Assembly: GCA_036250225.1 (NCBI GenBank) | Contig: JAPZLL010000035.1 | Coordinates: forward strand, 186,001-250,000 | Length of the DNA: 64,000 bases | Source of the DNA: Cercophora sp. LCS_1 | Lineage: Eukaryota > Ascomycota > Sordariomycetes > Sordariales > Lasiosphaeriaceae | Direction: 5' to 3' | Shown: positions 43,827 to 53,627 of the stretch, one piece after another | How the letters are laid out: the number at the start of each line of letters is the position of its first letter | Numbering within the stretch: the first letter of the stretch is position 1 | Program-made: the position numbers and the translations under genes | The notes under the pieces: generated by a model | What the model saw: the letters and a program-made list of their open reading frames with translations, nothing else | Databases searched by the model: none | Told to the model about the DNA's origin: nothing

Positions 43827-45278
43827 TCACCAACTTGGCGGGATCACATAGTCTCTCCAAGCCAAATCAGCTTCCCGGAAGGCCTCTACAGTCCCCTGAA
43901 CCCCCTCCTCGCCAACCTCCCAAACACCCTCTTCAATCATGGTCCGCCAATGATCAAATAACCGCTCCAGTCTCTGAGCCCGATAGACCTCCCCACCAAA
44001 CGGCTTGTAGCCATGTTGAAACAATTCATCCACACTCCCCGGCGTTACAAACGACCCATCACTCTTTCTCGCGCCGCCCTCATCATCCTCCACCACCGTC
44101 CCCGGGCCCTGCCACACCCCGCCCGCCAAACCAAACGGCAACAACAAGCGAAATCCCTCCTCAGCAACATCATAGCTCCCCCTATCAACCGCCTCACTAT
44201 ACACCCCAGCAGTAACCCTCAAAGGTCTCTCCGTCCCCTCATACCCATCCGGCCCGAACCCACCTGTCTCCAACCCATGCGCGTCCACCTCCCAATACCC
44301 CCCTTCCTCCCTCACAGCAGGAAACAAACAAACCGGCAGCACCCAATCCCCCTCCCTCTCCAACCCCCTATAACCCTGAACTTCCTCAAACCCGTCCCCC
44401 TCCTCCGGCGCCACCAACCCCGGCGCCACCCTCTTCCAGCTCGGTCTCCTAGCCCGTCTCAAAAACTCCCAAACAAAACTCCCCCTCCTAACCCCCGCTC
44501 TTTCCAACACCTCCTCCCCAACCAACCCTATTCTTCCCCCGTCGCCCTCCCCCTCCCCCTCCCCACCCCTGCTCCTCCTCCCCCCCCTCTCCTCCACCAC
44601 CCGACAAAAACCCTCCCAAGCCTCAACACACCTCGCCACCTGTCCCGCCCCAAAACTACACCACCTCCAAGGCCCAACCGTCCCCTCCCCGTCTTCTCCA
44701 ACGGCAACCTTGCCCACCCGCACCATGTCGATCCACGAACTCAAAATCACCTCCAACGGCACCCACAGCCCTTCCCGAACCGGCATGCCAGCGTCGATGG
44801 CATCCCCATGCATAAAAACCGCTGCCTTGTGGATGCCCTGGTGATAATACAGCCCCCCTCCGGCTTGTCCGAATCCACCGACGTTGTATTCGTACAGACA
44901 CAGAAGGGCGTCTTGTTCGAGGCTGTGCATGTCGGCGACAAAATCGGCAAAGAGGCCTTGGGGGGGAGAGATCCCGGCAACGAAGAAGAAGAGTGGGGAG
45001 GAGGAGGAGGGTACGGGGAGGACGTGGGCTGTTTCGAGGAACGAGATGATGGAGGTGTGGAGGCGGGGACGGAGGGAGGACCCAGCGGTGGTGGTGGGGG
45101 GGTGTTGGGCTAAGTAGGATGTTGGAGTGGTGGTAGTGGTTTGGGGGGAGGCAGAGAGGGCGAGACGGAGGAGGTGGTTGTGTAGGGCGGCGCAGCGGGC
45201 GTGGTCCATTCCCGCGAGGTCGGTGCGCGGGGGGTTGGAGGGGGTGACGAGGTGGGGGGTTATGTCTTCGGTGCTCAT
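43827..45278 (-). CDS. Fungal protein of unknown function (483 aa)
   Basis: A single frame beginning MSTEDITPHLVTPSNPP. Coding character is good: minus-strand hydrophobic and aromatic blocks alternate (GLWVPLEVILSSWIDMVRVGKVA, WRWCSFGAGQVARCVEAWEGFCRVV, DWVLPVCLFPAVREEGGYWEVD, GFRLLLPFGLAGGVWQGPG), and the frame ends in a plausible VEAFREADLAWRDYVIPPSW. A Gly/Glu/Arg-rich low-complexity insert lies near residues 235-250. There is no signal peptide, membrane segment or motif that I recognise. The plus strand also shows a long frame (44013-45113), but it is Pro/Arg/His-rich, as expected of a shadow. Function unknown. Confidence 0.65.
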   Translation of the reverse strand: MSTEDITPHLVTPSNPPRTDLAGMDHARCAALHNHLLRLALSASPQTTTTTPTSYLAQHPPTTTAGSSLRPRLHTSIISFLETAHVLPVPSSSSPLFFFVAGISPPQGLFADFVADMHSLEQDALLCLYEYNVGGFGQAGGGLYYHQGIHKAAVFMHGDAIDAGMPVREGLWVPLEVILSSWIDMVRVGKVAVGEDGEGTVGPWRWCSFGAGQVARCVEAWEGFCRVVEERGGRRSRGGEGEGEGDGGRIGLVGEEVLERAGVRRGSFVWEFLRRARRPSWKRVAPGLVAPEEGDGFEEVQGYRGLEREGDWVLPVCLFPAVREEGGYWEVDAHGLETGGFGPDGYEGTERPLRVTAGVYSEAVDRGSYDVAEEGFRLLLPFGLAGGVWQGPGTVVEDDEGGARKSDGSFVTPGSVDELFQHGYKPFGGEVYRAQRLERLFDHWRTMIEEGVWEVGEEGVQGTVEAFREADLAWRDYVIPPSW

Positions 45279-46026
45279 GTTGGGGGGTTTAATATCTGGT
45301 GTTTTTGTTTGGTCGCGTGGTGTTGTTTGGAAAGTTGAAGTGCGATGTGCAAATCCCAGTAGAAAGATCTGGAAGAGGGGTTATGAATGATTCTGCGTGG
45401 TTTGCTCGGCCCACGTGTTCATTAAAATTGAACCACTCAGCGTCGAGCGTCTCCTTGGGCTCATGGGTGCAGGCAGGGAGTGATGGCGCCTCAACAGTGA
45501 CGAAGGGGTGACCCACCTTTCCACCCCTCTTTTTTCCATCCCGTTTGCAACCCAAACCACCCAACAGCACAGCTAGGGTGTGGCCCGACTGCAGTGTGCT
45601 TGACCTCGTATAGATAGTCATGACTGGAATGGGTTCAGCGCTTCCAATATTAGGCATCTTTAAGGGGTAAGCTAAAAAAAGATCAAGCAACCAGTTTGAT
45701 CCGGCCATATTGCACTTCCTCCCGCACCTTCGCAGGACATGCCAGCTCAACCCGCAGAAGATTCTGGGGCCTCCTCTTCTTACGGGGAACAAGTATGTCG
45801 CAACCATGTCGTGATGGAGAGGTGTGTCCCGCAGGCCGAGATGGCGGAATGCAGACGATCAGGGTTCCCTGTAGTTCACAGAATATCCGTTCAACGTCGT
45901 TGGTGCCATTTTATTGCAAAGTATCAAAAAGACAGACTGACCAAAATAGTTTCTCAGGAGTTTGGTGTAAAGAGCGGTCGAAGAGAAGAAACAAAATATC
46001 CAAACAGAAACCAGCCAAAAAAAGAA
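45279..46026. other. Intergenic, 0.75 kb, no supported gene
   Basis: Lies between two minus-strand genes: promoter side of the unknown protein and 3' flank of the chitinase gene. Short frames on both strands are unsupported. Confidence 0.4.
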
Positions 46027-49000
46027 TCAGTACGGCGGGAGTGTGACAATACTTCCTCTCTTAGTCAGTGTCACCGCCGTGCTCGCCGGGAACGCCGTAA
46101 TAGGGTCCGCCGGGCGTGCTGAATCCGCAGCCACAACAGCAGGCTCAACTGTCACCGTAATAGGGCTCACAGACGCCTCCTCAGCCTCGATCCACAGTAC
46201 GTCATCCTCGCTGTGCTCTTCCATGTACGTGTCTACCAGGTTGCCATCTGCATCGACAACAAAGCGAATCTTTGAGTAACCGCCGTCGTCCCGCTCATCG
46301 TAGATAACGCTGCACGAACTACCATCGACACGATTTCCATCCATGTCAACAAATATGAGATTGTCGTATTCCAGACCCATGTCGGTCAGTGGACCTTGTT
46401 GCGCAAAGTCAGCGTGACAAACCATGGATGAGTCGTTTTCCGATCCGGGGGTCAACGTGTCCGTCTCGTTGCCTGAATTAAGCTCGCTGCCACCCGCTCG
46501 ATGGAAAATACCAGGCTGGAGGTTGTACGGCCGAGAGAGAGCGTTGGATATGGGGCTAGGATCGACGCGGTACGACTGTCGGGGCCAGCCGTATGCTTGC
46601 CCAAACATTCTAGCAACGACTCTATCAGCGATACATGCCTTTGACAAAGAAGGAGGGGCGCGGCTCACGGATCAGAGTCTAGAACGCGGAAGCCATGGTC
46701 AGTTATCATGGTGTTTTCGATGGCGCCGGGAACTCGGGTAAACGTGTACGACGCGAAACAGAGCGAGCCGGGGGTCTGCGAATCGAACCCATAGGCCGAG
46801 AGGAATTTCTGGCCGCTGCCACCACCGCGGTTTCCAGGGAGCGCGTTGAACTTCCTGTCATGACCACGTGAATCAGTCAGTCTAGTTCCCAATTGTTCAA
46901 ATGTAGACACAAGGGGCAAAAAACACACAACCACGTACCATGTAGCCGGCGGACCCTGGTCGTTGATGCCGCAGGAGGCGGACCGGTAGATTGAGCAGGG
47001 CCACCACTGTGCTGCCTTCCACGCCGAGTAATCCCCACCCTGCGCATTGTTGGCTTTCCAGTGGACCAGGCGACACATCTGCGGGCTATTATTTCCCGAT
47101 TCCCGCAGGTTGCCCATGGGAAACTCGTCGAGCTCGCAGCGTGCGTCAGGGTCGTCTCGACTCCCCTGCACAAGGGTCCGGTAGGCCTTGTGACGCTGCG
47201 TGTCAACCTGTCCCCACCTGGAGTAGGAACGGCCGGGGGCGCGGCCATTCGGAAGAGGTTGGAAGACAGTTCTGCCATTGAGCCCCTTGTTGATGGCCCA
47301 ACGCTGGTTGTCGCACACCTCGTCCCAGCCCATGCCATACTTGCACGTGTACGTCACCGCGCAATCGCAGGGGGCAGGGCCACTGCCAAAGTCAAGGATT
47401 GGCCACTGGCCATACTTGAGCCGCGGCCCTGTCGTGATGGGCGTGCCGATGTTAGGCCTGGATGTCCCGCCGCCAAAGAGCCACCCGAGAAAATTGCCGA
47501 TAATCCGGAACCCGATGGCGATGGCGGCGACACCAGCTGCAGCACAAATCAGCCCCTCCACGAGGGCCGTGGCCCCCATGGTAAACGGCGCCAGAAGTCC
47601 GAGAAGCGGTCCGGCCGAGGCGCAAAGGGCGCCCAACGCCTCCAGAAGTCCGATGATGGCGGGAAGCCCCCGCTCTTCTAGCGCACGCGTTTGGAGGTCG
47701 CGCCGGGCGACAACGCCAGGAGGTGGCGGTCCGTACAGAGCGAGGTTCCCCGAGTTTGTGACAGATGACGGCACGAAGCCGGAGCAACAGTATGCTTGGA
47801 AGCCCCCGATACAAGTCAAGTCAGCGAGCTGGCCTCCTTCGTTCATCGTGACCGAGTTGGTATTGCGTGCAACAATGGTGGCCTCGGGATCACTGCAAGC
47901 CGGCGAGCCTGTTGTAACCTGTTAGATGAGACGCAAGGGGAGACATGAATAACGGGCGCTTACAGGGAAACCCGACACCGCGGAAGCCCTCCCACCTACA
48001 AGTACCCATCGTGGTACCCGGAGCGCAGCACAAAGTTTGGACTTCGCCAGGTAGACACACAGAGTTGCGCTCGATACCAGCAACCTGGCCGCGAGCTTCG
48101 GCCACACCAAAGTAGCCTGTTGTGCAGGTCCCGCCGCACAGCGACCAGTAACAGCTCGATGCGACCGCCTGTTGCAGCGTTGCGTCGGCGAGCTGCTGCC
48201 GGTACGACGCGGCACTCCCGCTTGACACGCCGTTGGCTTTGCCGATCCCCAGCAGGTCGTTCATACTGTCACCGTTGGCATTGTCCTGGTCGATTGCCCA
48301 CTGCGCAGAATCAACGACGTGGTATCAGCAGAGATCTTTTTGGACACTTGGGTTGTAAGTGAATATGACTTACAATCATGATGCCGCCAAGACACAACTT
48401 GTTGGCCGTGGCAATCTTTTGCTGCGCTGTGATGCCGTCGTCATAGCTTACCCACTGGTTCGTATTCCATTTGAGCCAGCGGACCCCGGCTGTGGCGTCG
48501 TAGGACTCAACACCAACCTCCGAGTCAATGATGCGTTTAATCTCGGCGTTGGTGAGGGTGCCGGCTGAGCGCGAGCACTCCCCCGGGGCGCCACCGGCAG
48601 TGAAGCGGCACAACCCATTCGGCACACTGCAATTCGGGTCCTCAAGCGTGAAAGAGCGGCCATACCAGCCCAAACCAAGCACCACGTTGGCTGGGTTGAC
48701 GCCGGCACGCCACAACAGCGCAAGGCCTTCCTCGATCTCGGTCAGGTTGGTGTGAGGACGAATGTAAGGGCCCGTGAACTTGTTTGTCGAGTCCCAGACG
48801 CCGTGGATGTCGTAGCTCATCATGTTGAACCAATCAATATGGGGCTCCATGGCCAGCACATCAAAATGTTGAAGATACCAAAACGACGACGGTAGAGTCA
48901 CGCTGATACCTCGACTGGGTCCCAGCGCGGCCCGCAACTCGGCAAGGAAGATGGGAAAGTTGGCAAAGTCAGATGGCTTGCCTCCCCGGTCATCAGCCAC

Positions 49001-50055
49001 GGGGTACTCCCAGTCCAAGTCCACACCGTCGAAGCTATACGTCTGCATAAAGTTGATGAGCGAGTTGATGAATGTTTGCCGGTTGCCAGACGTTGAGACC
49101 ATGTCGCTGAAAGCTGCCTGCGTGTTTGGCACGTTGGTCGCGTCGTTGAAAGACCAGCCACCGATAGCAATCCACGTCTGCAGGCCAGGCCTATTTTTCT
49201 TGAGCGCCGTAAAACGCGAATAGAGGGAGCCCGCGTTTGCATCCATGGGTGTCATCTCGAACGTGGTCGGGTGGAAAAAGGAGAAAGCAAAATTGATATG
49301 GGTCAGACCCGTTAGGTCGATGTCCTCCGGCTCCACGATGTCACACGGCCGAGTAGTTGCCCAACTCTCATAGTAGCCGATCCGGCGCTTGTTTGACGAT
49401 GAACCGCCGGTGCATGAGGGCGTGGGTGGGGGTCCACACCCTCCGAAGCCAGCCTGGCATCCTGTGCCGCAAAACTCGCTGGTACTTCCGCCTGTCCAAC
49501 GGTTAGCAAAAGTATGTCTTGCCAGGCAGGGAAAGAGTACGACATACAGAAGCCATACTGCGAGCAGCACACGTTCAGGGGGCAACTCGCACTCTCGGGG
49601 TCCGCATACTCGCCACAGGGGGCTTTGGCGTCGCAGTTAGAAATGCAGACTTCGGGCGCACAGCTTGACGGGGCGTATGAGCAAACCCCCGTATCGCTAC
49701 AGCAGGCGCCATTTGAGCATGGAATTCCTGGCGCGCAAGTGCCGATCGGGAGATCATCTCTCTTGAACAGAGAAACCAGGGAACCGTCGCCAGCGCCAGC
49801 AGCGGGGGGGTCGTTGGCTTTGCTGTCTAGACTGACGCCCTTTCTGTCCTCGGTGGACAACTTGCGAATGAGGTCTTCGTTTTGAAAGACAGGCGTGTTG
49901 CTGGAGTATGCCTTGTAGAGAGGACGCAGCGTCGAGGACGAATTTTTGGGTGTCGATGGCTGCGTGGTGTTGCGAATCTGGAGGATGTGGCCGGGCGGGG
50001 TAGCCCCACCTCCACCCACGAGCAACAAGAGGGATGAAAGGAGCGAGAGCCGCAT
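46027..50055 (-). CDS. Subgroup-C GH18 chitinase with chitin-binding module (1233 aa, six exons)
   Basis: Exons 50055-49548, 49491-48374, 48300-47964, 47908-46939, 46854-46669 and 46609-46027 all join in phase with canonical introns. Signal peptide MRLSLLSSLLLLVGG. A Cys-rich chitin-binding (CBM18-like) region runs from GTCAPGIPCSNGACCSDTG to CCSQYGFCGSTSEFCGTGC, split by intron 1. GH18 follows: RRIGYYESWATTRPCD, WIAIGGWSF, and the catalytic DGVDLDWEYP with acid Glu331. The long C-terminal half has Cys-rich blocks (CLPGEVQTLCCAPG, CIGGFQAYCCSGF), a basic RRDLQTRALEERG, two adjacent hydrophobic segments (PAIIGLLEALGALCASAGPL, IAIGFRIIGNFLGWLFGG) and a Cys/Trp domain. This is the very large subgroup-C plan (called killer-toxin-like because of shared architecture). 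No LysM module is seen. Divergent from the LysM/CBM18 gene at 51.4 kb. Confidence 0.9.
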
Positions 50056-51427
50056 CGCACTTACCCAAGCAAAGCGGACGAGAAACTTTCTTGGATGCGG
50101 ACTCGAGCAAAAATGCTCTGCGAGAAATTGCTCGACTCATCGCAACGTTGACAAGATGGTCCGTCATCGCGTTCTTATTACACTCTCTCTACCCCTCTAT
50201 TCCCATGTCATGTCAAGCGCAGCGATTGATGACGTCCACAATCCCCTTTAGGGCTCCCCCTCCCACCCAACTGGTTTGGGCGGCTCCTGCCCGGGTACCT
50301 GCAGCGTTCCAATAATGTGTCAATGCCAAGATGCAGGATTCCGCATGGGAATCTGCATGGGAATCTGCAATGGGGTAGCTTCCGTACCCCTCCAAACTCT
50401 ATTATTGCTGATTCCCCTCTCGCCCAGCACCCTGCCCAGCACCAACAACAGGATCCAGGGACCATCAGTTCAGGGCAGTGTTACATGACAACCAATAGTG
50501 CCTTGAGCTAAGCCATCAGAAAAGCGATGACAAGGCCAACCCCGCATGCAAGGGACCATGGCACAAGGATACTAGCCGAATGTGGAGGGCGGTGCGGTCA
50601 ACGTCACAAAAGGCAGACGACGACTTTGGCATCCTGGCCAAACAACACTATCGAACGGCACAGTCATCACATGGCAGCGTAGCCAGCCAATACGGCACAG
50701 GCATAAGAACTGTCAGGCCACATTACAACACCTTGTTCTCTCGGGATAGCCTTATCGGCTCCAAGATGTGCCATGGAGCTGTTGGTTGCCACATTCCGCC
50801 TCCCAATGAGCCAACAATATTGGACGGTGCAGCTACTCAGTGGCAACACGGTCTACCAATGCGGTGTAGGTGTGGTGAATACCACAGCAACAACAGGCAA
50901 TATTGCCACCCTTCACTGCCTCAGAACAGCCTCGTTGGCTCCAAGGTGTGCCGTGGATCCGCGGACTGCCATCCTTTCGTCTTCATACTGCAACCCGAAA
51001 CAATAGTCTAAGGCTGTGTATCACCAACAAGTCAAAGAGTTCGTCAGCTGGCATCTATCTTTGGAAAAACCCCGCAATATTTACTCGTCGCCCGGGAGAT
51101 ATTGGACCTCCCCCTGCATCTTCACCTTCAAAAAGGATAACGGCGTGACTTGCCTCGCAGAGCAATGGGTGTGAAGGGTTCTGCTTCAGTCCAAGTGCCT
51201 CAGCCCAAATGCGGGCCTCGGGTTCGGAACAGAGTGGCCTCAACCGCACGAGGGATGGCACACAGAGTTGTTGGGAGGTGCTCCGAATTCCTCTGGCTTG
51301 GCTTTACGGCTTAATACATGTATGTAGCCTGAAGTATCCGCTGTCCAACTTGCATCTATCATCATTCATATCTTTGCGAGCTTCGAAGAACAAACTGTCG
51401 AAGCCCGAATAGAGGACAAAACACGCC
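50056..51427. promoter_or_regulatory. Shared intergenic region of divergent chitinase and LysM genes
   Basis: 1.37 kb between the two divergent start codons. It contains a tandemly repeated motif near 50330-50375 (catgggaatctg twice) and a degenerate duplication with a 180-base period between about 50620 and 50985. A plus-strand frame at 50580-51011 crosses that duplication but shows no domain and is not called a gene. Confidence 0.45.
50748..50972 (+). repeat. Degenerate direct repeat, 180-base period
   Basis: A 45-base block at 50748-50792 (agccttatcggctccaagat...) recurs at 50928-50972 (agcctcgttggctccaaggt...). The two agree at roughly 70 percent of positions, and many differences are transitions. 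Similarity appears to extend more weakly upstream of both blocks. Confidence 0.6.
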
Positions 51428-53627
51428 ATGTTCATCCCTGCCCTCCTCCTTCCCATCTGGGTCCTGCTGTTGGCCTGGACAGTCTGGGTTGGGGCCGACT
51501 TTGCGCTATACAGGGTCTACGATGCAGAGGCCTTGATTGCCGGCCTCGCCCTCAGCAGCACGTGTCTCGCTGCTCTGTTAGTGCCCAAATCCTACCACCA
51601 TCAGCTGTTGTTGTGTTGACAGAAGTCTTGACAGAAACGCCACTATCCAGTGTAACGAGACCGCCGTCCACTTGCTGTCGGGCGGCGCTGATATCCACTG
51701 TGAGTTGTTCCGGTCACCCGCAAACACAATTCCCGGTGCTGGCTGACATGAGCGCAACCAAGTCTGGACGCTTCCCGAAGTATCCAATCTGTGCACATCG
51801 ACATGTATCTCGTCTCTCAACTCGTGGCAAAGCAACGTGGAGACGGTCTGCGACGAGGAGACCACCATCCAGGCTGGCGTCATCGTCAAGGCCAAGGCAC
51901 TGCCCATGTCTTTTACATACAATGTGGGTCTCGTTTGCATGAAGGACACGGAGGACAACTGGTGCTTCTTGGAGTCTCAGACATGGCAAGGAAGCGATTA
52001 CATCCGATGGGATCCCGACATGTGCTTCACCGACGGCGAGGATGACAGCACCGTAGCTCCCGAGTGCGCCGACCCCGACTTCAACCTGGAAGGTATCAGC
52101 GAAGACATGGCAGCCATGACGAATCTGTACAGCGACGAGTTGGTACGCGTTGCATCTTTAGCTAAACTCATGCGATGGCTAGCTGATACAGCCCACAGTA
52201 CTGCAGCGAATGCTTCCTGCACCTGTATAAACACCGCTTGACAAACCCGTGGCTACCAGACGGCAGCTTTACCGAGTACTTGATTGACCAGTTTGACTCA
52301 ATCCAACAGAACTGCACCACCACGCTCGCTTACACGACCTACACCTCCACGCTCTACGTAGGCAGAGCCACACCCACTACCACGACGTCTGCCATAGCCT
52401 CGAGCGCGTCAGGCACTGCTACCTACACGCCCACACCAACCTGCCCAGGCCAAGTTGTCGAGCCCATCGAAAACTGGCTGACTTGCGATGACTTGTCGGA
52501 CACCTATGGCGTCTCGACAGGCGATGCCCGAGTTTACACCGGAGACTACGACTGCTACTTCAACGTGGATGTCTGCCTACCACTCCCATGCGAGCTCGAC
52601 ATAGTCTGGGATGAGCCATCATGGTAAACCAACCCTACCCCCTCCCTAAACCAGCAACCCCAAATCCACTGACACCCCCTTCTCAGCGAAACACTCACCG
52701 AGCGCTATTCTAACTTAACCCACCCCGTCACGCTCAACCAATTCCTCAGCTGGAACCCCAACATCCAAGGCAGCTGCCACGGTGTCGCCCCCGGTCAGCG
52801 CATCTGCAAGAGGTACCCTCCCTTCCCCTTCCCCCTTCCCCTTCCCCAACTCACTTCCACACCATCCCTAACTAACCACGCCCCAACCTAGCGCCCCCGG
52901 CGGAACCTTCGTTCCCCCAACGACCACGATCCACGCCCCCGGCGCAACCGGCACCCCAACCTACTACACGTCCGCCACCCCGGCACATCCAACACAAGCA
53001 GGCACCATCTCGGAATGCGGCGAATTCTACCTCGTCGTAGCCGGCGACGACTGCTCAACCGTCATTCTCCGCTTCGGCCTCAACTTCACCCAACTCCAAA
53101 CCTACAACACCTACCTCAACATAGGCTGCACCAACCTCTGGCTAGACTACGACATCTGCGTGGCCCCCGTCACCCCGCCCAGCATCTCCCTCGACGGAGC
53201 CTGCGGGCCAGCCTGGACTTGCGTGGGGAGCACCTTTGGCGACTGTTGCTCCGAGTACGGCTTCTGCGGCTCCGGCCCCGAGTACTGCGGCTCCGACCCA
53301 CCACCGGACGTGAGCGTGGACGGTAGTTGCGGGCCTGAGAACGGCGACACGACGTGCCCGGGGAGTGGGTTCGGGGACTGTTGTAGCATTTATGGATGGT
53401 GCGGGGATAGTTCGGCGCATTGCGGGCCGGGCAATTGCTACTCGGGAGACTGTGATCCGGACGAGGGGGGACCGTCGTTGGATGGGAGTTGTGGACCGAA
53501 TTTTGCGGGGAACAAGGTCTGCACGGGCACGTTGTTTGGGGATTGTTGCTCTGTGTATGGGTTTTGTGGGAGCACTTCGGCGTATTGCGAGGGGGCGAAT
53601 TGCTATAGCGGTGCTTGTACGCCATAA
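51428..53627 (+). CDS. Secreted LysM protein with three CBM18 modules (626 aa, six exons)
   Basis: Exons 51428-51576, 51635-51699, 51763-52142, 52199-52623, 52687-52812 and 52892-53627 join in phase. N-terminal signal peptide (PALLLPIWVLLLAWTVWV). The first ~200 residues contain conserved Cys pairs (LNATIQCNETAVHLL, VSNLCTSTC, NVETVCDEE, YCSECFLHLY) that precede LysMs in this family. LysM-like segments: WLTCDDLSDTYGVSTGD...CYFNVDVCLPLPC; SCETLTERYSNLTHPVTLNQFLSWNPNIQGSC; and CGEFYLVVAGDDCSTVILRFGLNFTQLQTYN. Three C-terminal CBM18 modules follow, each with FGDCCSxYGxCG (GACGPAWTC, GSCGPENGDTTC, GSCGPNFAGNKVC). The protein should bind chitin outside the cell, as a wall-protecting or immune-masking LysM effector or as a partner of the divergent chitinase. 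Confidence 0.9.

Noticed and set aside
44013..45113. Plus-strand frame of 366 codons opposite the unknown protein at 43.8-45.3 kb.
   Set aside because: Very Pro/His/Arg-rich in the first 230 residues, then Gly/Glu-rich, a typical shadow of the minus-strand coding sequence.
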